NCBI GenBank assembly: GCA_002497965.1
Contig: DAFR01000162.1
Location: 1-5,528, forward strand
DNA length: 5,528 nucleotides
Direction of reading: 5' to 3'
Source: Methanomicrobiaceae archaeon UBA436
Lineage (GTDB): Archaea > Halobacteriota > Methanomicrobia > Methanomicrobiales > Methanoculleaceae
Part shown: positions 1 to 5,491 of the stretch, one piece after another
Layout: each line of letters starts with the position of its first letter
How positions within the stretch are numbered: the stretch's first letter is position 1
Translations under genes and position numbers: made by a program
The notes under the pieces: model-generated
The model's database searches: none
Seen by the model: only the letters and a program-made list of their open reading frames with translations
Told to the model about the DNA's origin: nothing

Positions 1-1
1 G

Positions 2-37
2 TTCAGGCAGGAACTCCTGGAGGCGATCCTCGCATGA
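2..37 (+). CDS. C-terminal end of an upstream gene (partial)
   Basis: Only the last 11 codons are in the window; they read FRQELLEAILA and end in TGA at 35-37. The frame is chosen because its stop overlaps the pcc1 start in an ATGA arrangement, the usual sign of translational coupling, and because it contains the strong ribosome binding site of pcc1 without interruption. The tail is too short to identify by sequence. In many euryarchaea the gene before pcc1 and the eS1 gene is a DHH-family RecJ-like exonuclease, itself behind ribosomal protein S15, so that is the best guess from gene order alone. Confidence 0.5.
   Translation, partial: FRQELLEAILA
19..29 (+). promoter_or_regulatory. Strong Shine-Dalgarno site of pcc1
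   Basis: GGAGGCGATCC matches 10 of 11 bases of the sequence complementary to the archaeal 16S 3' end (GGAGGTGATCC). The GGAGG core ends 10 bases before the ATG at 34. It lies inside the end of the upstream gene and fixes the pcc1 start. Confidence 0.75.
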
Positions 38-306
38 TCCGTGTTTTGGGCGTCATCGAGACCCGGCACAACCACCCCGGGTGTGTGGCCGCGGCGCTCG
101 AGCCTGACAACCTCAACCTCATCAGGACCGTTCAGGTCGAAGGAGGTGTGCAGGCGCTGGTGGATGGAACCAGACTCCGGTCGATCATCGCGACGGTGGA
201 CGACTACCTCATGAACCTGGCAATAGCAGATGACGTCTGCAACGCCGCCATGCGGCAGCAAAAGGGTCAGGAAGTGAATTCAGGCTCAAATGGGATGAAA
301 AATTGA
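34..306 (+). CDS. pcc1: KEOPS complex subunit Pcc1
   Basis: This 90-residue protein matches the small Pcc1/CGI121-type KEOPS subunit Pcc1 in length and pattern. Pcc1 is the dimerisation subunit that holds Kae1; with Bud32 and Cgi121 the complex transfers threonylcarbamoyl to A37 of ANN-decoding tRNAs in the cytoplasm (family knowledge). Visible marks are an N-terminal strand (residues 2-10), a HPGCVAAALEPDN stretch (14-26) and the typical C-terminal helix RLRSIIATVDDYLMNLAIADDV (split here as RLRSIIATVDDY, 47-58, and LMNLAIADDV, 59-68). The last ~16 residues are polar and probably disordered. The ATG overlaps the preceding stop and has a near-perfect ribosome binding site. It is followed 18 bases later by the eS1 gene, a gene order common in euryarchaea that ties tRNA modification to ribosome synthesis. 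Confidence 0.87.
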   Translation: MIRVLGVIETRHNHPGCVAAALEPDNLNLIRTVQVEGGVQALVDGTRLRSIIATVDDYLMNLAIADDVCNAAMRQQKGQEVNSGSNGMKN

Positions 307-313
307 TATTGAT

Positions 314-321
314 GAAGTGAT
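314..321 (+). promoter_or_regulatory. Shine-Dalgarno site of the eS1 gene
   Basis: GAAGTGAT differs by one base from the GAGGTGAT part of the archaeal anti-16S consensus and sits just before the ATG at 325. It supports that start and separate initiation on the shared pcc1 transcript. Confidence 0.6.
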
Positions 322-324
322 ACC

Positions 325-918
325 ATGGCAAAGAAGAAACAGGCTGGAAGAAGGCTTGAAGGCTGGAAAGCCAAGAAGTGGTACCGTGTCTACGTACCGG
401 AGACCTTCGGCAAAGTCGAGATCGGCGACACCATCTCGGCCGACCCCGAGAACATGATCGGCCGCGTTATGACCACCACCTTCAACGAGATCGCACAGGA
501 CTACTCAAAGTCCCACATCAAGATGAAGTTCAAGATCAAGAACGTGGCCGGAGACGCCGCCTACACCGAGTTTGTCGGGCACGAGGTGACCCGCGACTAC
601 CTGCGGTCGATGGTGAAGCGGCGGACGTCCCGTATCGATACCATCCTCCCGCTTCTCACCAGGGACGGCAAACTCCTCCGGGTGACAGTCGTCTGCCTAA
701 CACTAACGCGGGCTGAACAGAGTCAGGTCCACGCCATCCGCAAGGCGGTAACCCAGATGCTCAACGCAAAGGCAGCGGAGAGCGATTTTGATACCCTGGT
801 CAAGGAGATCGTCTCCGGCGACCTCGCTCGGGAGATCTTCAAGGCCGTCAAGACGATCTACCCTATGCGCCGGGTCGAGATCACAAAGTCCAGACTTGAG
901 CAGATTGCGGCCGTATAG
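325..918 (+). CDS. rps3ae: 30S ribosomal protein eS1 (S3Ae)
   Basis: The product has 197 residues, the usual length for archaeal S3Ae, a small-subunit protein shared with eukaryotes and absent from bacteria. It sits on the platform of the 30S subunit near the mRNA exit. The basic N-terminus (MAKKKQAGRRLEGWKAKKW), the RVYVPETFGKVEIGDT segment (21-36), the IGRVMTTTFNEIAQDYSKSH segment (about 45-64) and HEVTRDYLRSMVKRRTSRID (86-105) are characteristic of the family. Rich Lys/Arg content fits rRNA binding. Start choice is supported by the upstream GAAGTGAT site and by the MAKKK N-terminus typical of homologues. It is cotranscribed with pcc1 by position. No T-rich terminator is evident in the 74 bases that follow. 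Nothing looks broken. Confidence 0.95.
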   Translation: MAKKKQAGRRLEGWKAKKWYRVYVPETFGKVEIGDTISADPENMIGRVMTTTFNEIAQDYSKSHIKMKFKIKNVAGDAAYTEFVGHEVTRDYLRSMVKRRTSRIDTILPLLTRDGKLLRVTVVCLTLTRAEQSQVHAIRKAVTQMLNAKAAESDFDTLVKEIVSGDLAREIFKAVKTIYPMRRVEITKSRLEQIAAV

Positions 919-962
919 GGCCCACTGCTCAACCACATTTCACCCGCACCACCGGCAAGAGT

Positions 963-977
963 AATCAGGTTTTAGAT
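963..977 (+). promoter_or_regulatory. Possible promoter of apgM (weak)
   Basis: The AT-rich run AATCAGGTTTTAGAT stands out in a GC-rich gap and lies about 16-30 bases before the ATG at 993. No ribosome binding site precedes that ATG, which fits a leaderless or very short-leader transcript. The TTTTAGAT part is only a loose match to an archaeal TATA box and is slightly closer to the ATG than the ~26 bases expected for a leaderless start, so this is tentative. Confidence 0.25.
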
Positions 978-992
978 CATCATCTCTTCACT

Positions 993-2228
993 ATGATTGC
1001 CCAGAAGGTTCTATTCCTGGTACTGGACGGGATCTCAGACCGCCCATGTGAAGCGCTGGACGGGAAAACGCCTCTTGCCGCTGCACGAACACCCGTTCTC
1101 GACCGGATCGCCGCTGAAGGCGTATGCGGGATCATGGACACCATATCCCCCGGTATACGCCCCGGATCCGATACATCCCACCTCGCGCTGCTCGGCTATC
1201 CGCCGCAGGACTACTACACCGGCCGCGGACCGCTCGAGGCAGAGGGAACCGGGATCCACATGACCGCCGGTATGATCGGGTTCCGCTGCAACTTTGCCAC
1301 CGTTGACGAGAACGGTGCGGTCACCGACCGCCGGGCAGGGAGGATCTCCGGGACGGAGCCCCTGGCGGAAGCGATCCGGGATGGCGTCGACCTCTCATCG
1401 CTCGGTCTTGAGTTCCGGTTCAACTCTGGCGCCGGCCACCGGGCTGCCCTGGCCCTCGTCGGGGAGGGGCTCGGGGATAAGGTCTCCTCGAACGACCCCA
1501 AGAAGGAGGGTGTCCGCCCGCCGGAGATCCAGGCCTGCACCGACGACCCCGCCGACGCAAAGACCGCCCGCGCCTGCAACGAGTTCGTCCGCCAGTCGGC
1601 GGAGATCCTCTACCACCACCCCCTCAACATCCAGCGGATGAAGGAGGGGCTGGCGCCCGCAAACTACCTCCTGATCCGCGGTGCCGGGAAGATGGGTGAG
1701 TTCCCGCAGTTCTCAGAGCGTTACGGGCTTTCCGGGAGCGTGATCGCGGCTGCCACGCTGATCGTGGGGATCGGGAAGGTCGTGGGGCTTGAACACATCC
1801 CGGTGCCGGGAGCGACAGGGTCGGTCAACTCCGATGTGGCCGCCAAGGTGCGGGCAGCGCTGGCGGAACTCGGCCGGAAAGACTTCGTCCTGATGAACGT
1901 CAAGGGCGCAGACGAGGCCGGCCACGACGGTAACGCCACCCAGAAACGGGATTTTATAGAGGTTATCGATGCGGCGCTCGAACCGCTGCTCGATCTCGAC
2001 GAGACCCTGATCGTGGTCTGTGCCGACCACAGCACGCCCTGCCCGGTCAGGGATCACAGCGCCGACCCCGTGCCGGTCGTCATACGTGGCCCCGGAGTCA
2101 GGGTTGACCGGGTCAGACGGTTCGACGAGGTCTCGTGTGCGGAGGGTGGGTTGCACCGTATCCGCGGCTCTGACCTCATGCCGATCGTCATGGACCTAAT
2201 CAATAAGAGTCATAAGTATGGCGCATGA
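993..2228 (+). CDS. apgM: 2,3-bisphosphoglycerate-independent phosphoglycerate mutase (archaeal type)
   Basis: The enzyme interconverts 3-phosphoglycerate and 2-phosphoglycerate in glycolysis and gluconeogenesis in the cytoplasm, without a bisphosphoglycerate cofactor. At 411 residues it has the length of the archaeal ApgM family, shorter than bacterial GpmI (~510). The alkaline-phosphatase-superfamily metal site is complete: Asp12 in LVLDGISDRP, the phospho-acceptor Ser59 in PGSDTSHLALLGYPP, Asp307 and His311 in DEAGHDGN, Asp345 and His346 in CADHSTPCPVRDHS, and His355. A substrate-domain segment lies between residues ~80 and ~275, including YYTGRGPLEAEGTGI (74-88). The ATG at 993 gives a family-typical N-terminus (MIAQKVLFLVLDG) but lacks a ribosome binding site. 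The next gene begins 16 bases after the stop, so cotranscription is likely. Confidence 0.95.
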   Translation: MIAQKVLFLVLDGISDRPCEALDGKTPLAAARTPVLDRIAAEGVCGIMDTISPGIRPGSDTSHLALLGYPPQDYYTGRGPLEAEGTGIHMTAGMIGFRCNFATVDENGAVTDRRAGRISGTEPLAEAIRDGVDLSSLGLEFRFNSGAGHRAALALVGEGLGDKVSSNDPKKEGVRPPEIQACTDDPADAKTARACNEFVRQSAEILYHHPLNIQRMKEGLAPANYLLIRGAGKMGEFPQFSERYGLSGSVIAAATLIVGIGKVVGLEHIPVPGATGSVNSDVAAKVRAALAELGRKDFVLMNVKGADEAGHDGNATQKRDFIEVIDAALEPLLDLDETLIVVCADHSTPCPVRDHSADPVPVVIRGPGVRVDRVRRFDEVSCAEGGLHRIRGSDLMPIVMDLINKSHKYGA

Positions 2229-2244
2229 AGATTATACCGGGTAA

Positions 2245-3093
2245 ATGGAATCCAGGGTAGACCACGACCGGATCAGGGGCTGCACCCTCCCCGACCGCAC
2301 CGAACTCCAGGAGAGGACGCTCAAGACCGAACAGGATATCATCGTCGGCGAGAAGTGCCGGATCGATTACGGTCTCTCGGGAAAGGACGTCGTCGTCTGT
2401 GAGTTCAGCAGGATCAACGGCAGCATCGTTGCGGCAGGCGATGCCAGGATCGATAACTGGTGCGAGGTCAACGGCGACGTTATCGTGGATGAGGACGCCT
2501 ACCTTGGGGAAGGGGTGAAGATCCTTGGCAAACTGGTCGTCCGTGGAGACCTGGACATAGGCGACAACGTCCAGATAGAGCGCGGGTTTGAGGCGAAAGG
2601 CTGGATCTCCATCCGCAACCCCATGCCGGTCATAATCTACATCGTGATGTACCTGGTGGCCATACTCGGGATCGAGAGGGAGGACGAACTGAGTTCGGTC
2701 CTCGACAAGATCTTCGGCGAGGACGAGACTCCTGCCGCCACGCCGCTTATGATCCCGGGCGGTTCCGTCCTGGATATGCAGACCTTCGCCGTCCCGGAGA
2801 GGATGCTCATCGGCTCTGGCTGTCGGCTGCACGGGAACATCCGTGCGGCTTCGATCCAGGTAGGGGAGGGGACAACGATCTTTGGAAGTATCAACCTTCG
2901 GGAGGACGGGAGCATCGCTAGAGGTTCGATCGTCCACGGAGATCTCCAGAGCGAGGGTGATCTGAGGATAGAAGAGGGTGTGCGCATCCTTGGAAACGTC
3001 TCCTGCCGCCGCCTCACGCTGCACGAGGACGCCCGTATCGATGGGGTCATCCGGGCGCCGGGCGGATTGAAGATCGAGAGGGGGTCGGCATGA
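2245..3093 (+). CDS. Bactofilin-like polymer-forming protein with a central hydrophobic segment
   Basis: The 282-residue protein consists of short repeated beta-rung patterns (for example INGSIVAAGDARI, VNGDVIVDEDAYLGEGVKI, LVVRGDLDIGDNVQI) of the bactofilin/DUF583 type, which fold as a right-handed beta-solenoid and can polymerise. One solenoid-like part spans about residues 30-120 and a second about 170-279. Between them lies a hydrophobic stretch MPVIIYIVMYLVAILG (127-142) followed by an acidic helix-like segment (144-160) and a Pro/Ala linker. Typical bactofilins are shorter and have one solenoid, so this arrangement is unusual. The hydrophobic stretch could insert in, or lie on, the membrane. 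An in-frame TAA directly precedes the ATG, so no longer start exists; no clear ribosome binding site is seen. The stop overlaps the methyltransferase start (ATGA). The solenoid fold is well supported, the filament role is inferred, and a hexapeptide-type scaffold protein is the alternative. Confidence 0.75.
   Translation: MESRVDHDRIRGCTLPDRTELQERTLKTEQDIIVGEKCRIDYGLSGKDVVVCEFSRINGSIVAAGDARIDNWCEVNGDVIVDEDAYLGEGVKILGKLVVRGDLDIGDNVQIERGFEAKGWISIRNPMPVIIYIVMYLVAILGIEREDELSSVLDKIFGEDETPAATPLMIPGGSVLDMQTFAVPERMLIGSGCRLHGNIRAASIQVGEGTTIFGSINLREDGSIARGSIVHGDLQSEGDLRIEEGVRILGNVSCRRLTLHEDARIDGVIRAPGGLKIERGSA
3077..3084 (+). promoter_or_regulatory. Shine-Dalgarno site of the methyltransferase gene
   Basis: The purine run GAGAGGGG ends 5 bases before the ATG at 3090, inside the end of the bactofilin-like gene. 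Together with the ATGA overlap it supports this start and coupled translation of the two genes. Confidence 0.55.
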
Positions 3094-3920
3094 GGGTTGC
3101 AGATATTCTTGAGGTCGAGGGCTGCAGGCTCATAGAACCCTCTTTTGCGGATCTGACGCTGGATTCCTGCACAGATTACCTCTTCCAGATTCGGGCGGAC
3201 GAGGCTCGCCTCCTGGTCGATGAGGATGAGGAGGTGATCGCGCTTGCGCTCCACGACGGGAGAGGCTGGCACGTCGCCTCGTTCCTCTACCGCGACCCGA
3301 ACCTTGCCATCATAGACTACTTCGAGGCGATCGGCGGGGAAATCTACCAGGAGAGACGGGAGACCTGGGCGAGTGCCGTCCGCGAATACTACAGCATGGA
3401 ACTCCTGGAGACAACATCACCCGCCCTGGAGGACCTGCGCCCTGGCCGGGTAGAGTATATCCGTGACCTCCTCCAGGAGGTCTGGGGCGACAGGAGCGGG
3501 GAACTCTGTCTCGACTGCTGCTGTGGCTCCGGGGTCGGCACCGCAGCGCTCCGTGCGGGCGGTCTGCGCGCGATCGCCTACGACAATGACCCAACGCTCC
3601 TGGCGCTCGGCCTCTCGAAAGGGCGGCTCCTCCCATCCGATACCATCTGTATCGATGCACGGGAGGCTGACCGCTACATTACAGACGCTCCTCTCGGGAT
3701 CATCCTCATGGCAGGGGAGATCTACCCCTACAACGCCAGCCTCTGGCAGGATATCATAACCACCCTCCTTGACCTCACCGACGAGACGCTGATCACCCTC
3801 GGCACGGAGGAGGAGGCGGCCATGGTGGAGTCGTGGTGCGCCGGACGGGATACCAGGGTCTTTGAGAACCGGCGTGACCCGTTATACGACAGGTGGTGCT
3901 GCGTTTCACGCCGCGACTGA
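3090..3920 (+). CDS. Class I SAM-dependent methyltransferase-like protein, substrate unknown
   Basis: The 276-residue protein has a Rossmann methyltransferase core from about residue 118. Motif I is LCLDCCCGSGVGTAALRAGG (139-158), followed by the acidic residue expected to bind the SAM ribose (AYDNDP, Asp165) and a second acidic strand end (CIDAREAD, Asp189). The strand-4 region reads GIILMAGEIYPYN (203-215) and lacks the (D/N)PP(Y/W) motif of amino-methylating nucleic acid enzymes, so DNA or RNA adenine methylation is not suggested. Residues 1-115 form an alpha/beta domain I do not recognise. There are ten cysteines, four of them packed into motif I (140, 143, 144, 145) and a CC pair near the C-terminus (270-271). 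The start overlaps the stop of the bactofilin-like gene, implying a linked function. Whether it truly methylates, and what, cannot be told from sequence. Confidence 0.75.
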   Translation: MRVADILEVEGCRLIEPSFADLTLDSCTDYLFQIRADEARLLVDEDEEVIALALHDGRGWHVASFLYRDPNLAIIDYFEAIGGEIYQERRETWASAVREYYSMELLETTSPALEDLRPGRVEYIRDLLQEVWGDRSGELCLDCCCGSGVGTAALRAGGLRAIAYDNDPTLLALGLSKGRLLPSDTICIDAREADRYITDAPLGIILMAGEIYPYNASLWQDIITTLLDLTDETLITLGTEEEAAMVESWCAGRDTRVFENRRDPLYDRWCCVSRRD

Positions 3921-3934
3921 ACCTGCAACGATCT

Positions 3935-3944
3935 AAACGTATAT
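3935..3944 (+). promoter_or_regulatory. TATA-like box for the MFS transporter gene
   Basis: AAACGTATAT is one of the two best TATA-like elements in the gap between 3920 and 4038. If transcription starts about 26 bases downstream, near 3967, the transcript has a leader of about 70 bases. That agrees with the transporter gene having a ribosome binding site. A second AT-rich element, AAGTATAT at 4016-4023, is too close to the ATG at 4038 to serve it. Confidence 0.45.
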
Positions 3945-3959
3945 GGTGCAAAGTCACCA
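3944..3959 (+). repeat. Short palindrome next to the TATA-like box (possible operator)
   Basis: TGGTG (3944-3948) and CACCA (3955-3959) are perfect inverted repeats separated by CAAAGT. The palindrome lies immediately downstream of the TATA-like box and before the predicted transcription start, where archaeal repressors commonly bind. The arms are only five bases, so chance is a real alternative. Confidence 0.35.
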
Positions 3960-3989
3960 ACCATTCTCACTGCAATTGTAATTCTTTAG

Positions 3990-4015
3990 CCGCGGGAGAG
4001 AGGCTGCGGTTTTTT
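3990..4015 (+). terminator. Hairpin followed by six Ts: intrinsic-type terminator or attenuator
   Basis: CCGCGG (3990-3995) pairs with CTGCGG (4004-4009), six pairs including one G-U, around the loop GAGAGAGG, and is followed directly by TTTTTT (4010-4015). This may end the transcript of the operon that stops at 3920. Because the best TATA-like box lies upstream at 3935-3944, it may also sit within the leader of the transporter mRNA and act as an attenuator. Confidence 0.55.
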
Positions 4016-4024
4016 AAGTATATC

Positions 4025-4029
4025 AGGTG
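4025..4029 (+). promoter_or_regulatory. Shine-Dalgarno site of the MFS transporter gene
   Basis: AGGTG, part of the archaeal GGAGGTGAT consensus, ends eight bases before the ATG at 4038. It supports this start and implies a transcript with a leader. Confidence 0.5.
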
Positions 4030-4037
4030 TAATCTGC

Positions 4038-5267
4038 ATGAAAACAGCCAGACGCATATATACCGTCTTATTCATCTCCGTCTTTGCCACGATGCTCGGG
4101 CTTGGTGTTGTCAGCCCGCTTCTCCCCCTATACGCGGAGAACCTGGGTGCGACCGGGATCTGGCTCGGGATAATCTTCTCAGCCTTCGCGCTCTCCAGGT
4201 CGATCTTCATGCCGATCATCGGGAGGCTGTCCGACCGCCAGGGGAGGAAGTGGATCATCCTCATAGGCATGTTTGCGTATGCCGTCCTCTCCCTTGCCTA
4301 CATCATCGCCGACAGCGTCTACTCACTCACGGTTGTCCGGTTCGCCCACGGTATCGCCTCAGCGATGGTCGTCCCGATAGCAATGGCCTACATCGCCGAC
4401 CTCTCGGAGCAAGGAAAGGAAGGGAGTTATATGGGGAACTTCTCCATATCGATGTTCCTCGGCATGGGCGTAGGGCCGCTCCTCGGTGGTTTCCTCAACG
4501 ACGCTTTCGGGATGAACTCGGTATTCTACACCATGGCCGCACTCTCGGCGTTTGCCACACTCCTGGTCGCTGTCTCACTCCCCGAAGCGAAACGCGCTTC
4601 TTCCGCGATCAAGGGCGCGGAACCCGCCCCGATGAGGGATATCTTCAGGCTGCCGGTCATGCGGGGTGTCATGGTCTTCACCCTGATCAGCGCTCTCGGC
4701 CGTGGAGGGACGATGGTCTTCATCCCCGTCTTTGCCCCGCTGATCGCGATCAGCCCGTCCAGTGTGGGGGTCATCCTCTCAGTGAACACCTTCATCATGG
4801 CGCTCCTCCAGGTGCCGGTAGGAAAGTTCACCGACAGGGGGAACAAAGTCGCCCTGATCGTCGTGGGATCGGCCATAGCAGCGATTGCACTTGCCATAAT
4901 CCCCTTCTCGAGATCGTTCTGGCACCTGCTCGTGATAACCTCGCTGATCGGTGTCGGCGGCGCCATCCAGCAGCCGTCGATCATGGCGCTGACGGTCGAT
5001 GCCGGCCGGACGCTGGGGATGGGGACGTCGATGGGCGCCTACAACACCATATTCGGGATAGGCACGATCATAGCCCCGTTGATGGGGGGTCTCTTCATGG
5101 ACTACATTGGTATAGACGCCGTATTCTACGCAGCCGGCGCTATAAGCCTCCTCGGGACAGCGGTCTTCGCGGTTATGATGCAGAAGGCAGCAGGCGAGAT
5201 AAACGGGGGACAGAACGCCGGGATGGTGGCGGGCCCGGCCCCGGATGACCTGCGGGAACAGCCTTGA
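4038..5267 (+). CDS. MFS transporter, DHA1-like drug:proton antiporter type
   Basis: The 409-residue integral membrane protein has the hydrophobic profile of a 12-helix major facilitator in two six-helix halves. Motif A is GRLSDRQGRK (62-71) in the loop after helix 2, with a degenerate copy GKFTDRGNK (262-270) in the second half. Motif B starts at Arg101 (RFAHGIASAMVVP), and the antiporter motif C is GMGVGPLLGG (142-151) in helix 5. Motif C points to proton-driven export of small molecules, but the substrate cannot be read from sequence. The central cytoplasmic loop is about residues 183-205, and a Gly/Pro-rich polar tail follows residue 383. The start gives a short basic N-terminus before helix 1; starting at Met19 would cut that helix. 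It is preceded by its own control region and is probably a single-gene unit. Confidence 0.92.
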   Translation: MKTARRIYTVLFISVFATMLGLGVVSPLLPLYAENLGATGIWLGIIFSAFALSRSIFMPIIGRLSDRQGRKWIILIGMFAYAVLSLAYIIADSVYSLTVVRFAHGIASAMVVPIAMAYIADLSEQGKEGSYMGNFSISMFLGMGVGPLLGGFLNDAFGMNSVFYTMAALSAFATLLVAVSLPEAKRASSAIKGAEPAPMRDIFRLPVMRGVMVFTLISALGRGGTMVFIPVFAPLIAISPSSVGVILSVNTFIMALLQVPVGKFTDRGNKVALIVVGSAIAAIALAIIPFSRSFWHLLVITSLIGVGGAIQQPSIMALTVDAGRTLGMGTSMGAYNTIFGIGTIIAPLMGGLFMDYIGIDAVFYAAGAISLLGTAVFAVMMQKAAGEINGGQNAGMVAGPAPDDLREQP

Positions 5268-5280
5268 TCGGTGCCGGGAT

Positions 5281-5297
5281 GGGGCATAACCCGCCCC
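5281..5297 (+). terminator. Possible terminator hairpin after the MFS gene
   Basis: GGGGC (5281-5285) and GCCCC (5293-5297) pair around ATAACCC, starting 14 bases after the transporter stop, and are followed by a pyrimidine-rich stretch (TGTCTCTTGCGTCTCTCGTT) instead of a clean T run. This is weak as an intrinsic terminator, though archaeal termination does not need a strong hairpin. Confidence 0.3.
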
Positions 5298-5388
5298 TGT
5301 CTCTTGCGTCTCTCGTTGAACGGTGTTCGTCGACCACCCCCCGCCCGGCGCGTTCCGCGCCTCCTCCCGCCCCCTTCACAGGGGCGGG
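5290..5388. repeat. 11-base perfect inverted repeats flanking a GC-rich spacer
   Basis: CCCGCCCCTGT at 5290-5300 is the exact reverse complement of ACAGGGGCGGG at 5378-5388. The 77 bases between them contain the small perfect hairpin GGCGCG-TTC-CGCGCC (5347-5361). The right arm can instead pair locally with 5366-5373, so the two structures compete. No coding frame here looks real. It could be a folded transcript end, a small palindromic repeat element or GC-biased chance. Confidence 0.4.
5366..5388. repeat. Local GC-rich palindrome, 8-base arms
   Basis: CCCGCCCC (5366-5373) and GGGGCGGG (5381-5388) are perfect inverted repeats around the seven-base loop CTTCACA. No T run follows on the + strand. 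Its right arm is shared with the longer-range inverted repeat starting at 5290. Confidence 0.5.
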
Positions 5389-5437
5389 CAGTGCGTGATG
5401 ATAGCCCCGGATACCGTGCCAAGGAATCGGGATCTCA

Positions 5438-5477
5438 GGGAGTCTCCGTTGAGACCGCGAATTAGTGGTCTCCTCCC
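5438..5477. repeat. Nested inverted repeats with alternative pairing (possible operator or switch)
   Basis: GAGACCGC (5451-5458) pairs with GTGGTCTC (5465-5472), eight pairs with one G-T, around the AT-rich loop GAATTA. GGGAG (5438-5442) and CTCCC (5473-5477) enclose it. The GAGAC arm (5451-5455) can instead pair with GTCTC at 5442-5446 around the loop CGTT. The AT-rich centre lies about 30 bases before a candidate start codon at 5492, so the palindrome could be an operator overlapping a weak promoter. Confidence 0.45.
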
Positions 5478-5491
5478 CCGACAGTGTATCG

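Noticed and set aside
919..992. A terminator after the eS1 gene
   Set aside because: Only a GGGCCC palindrome and a weak TTT are present; there is no stem followed by a T run, so none is annotated.
1713..2156. Open frames on the - strand inside apgM
   Set aside because: They overlap conserved metal-binding motifs of the mutase and have no supporting start signals or recognisable protein features.
2200..3024. A 274-codon open frame on the - strand opposite the bactofilin-like gene
   Set aside because: It mirrors the codon pattern of the solenoid gene and shows Asp/Val/Arg-rich low-complexity sequence with no domain. The + strand frame has the repeated beta-rung pattern and operon spacing.
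3893..5248. A long 451-codon open frame overlapping the transporter gene in another + frame
   Set aside because: Its translation is rich in Arg, His, Pro and Cys with no recognisable domain, as expected for the out-of-frame shadow of a GC-rich gene. The overlapping frame encodes a complete MFS protein with motifs A, B and C.
5126..5465. Small open frames on both strands around the transporter end (5126-5422 minus, 5271-5465 plus)
   Set aside because: Their translations are Arg/Pro/Gly-rich and have no domain or ribosome binding site. The region is better described as palindrome-rich non-coding DNA.
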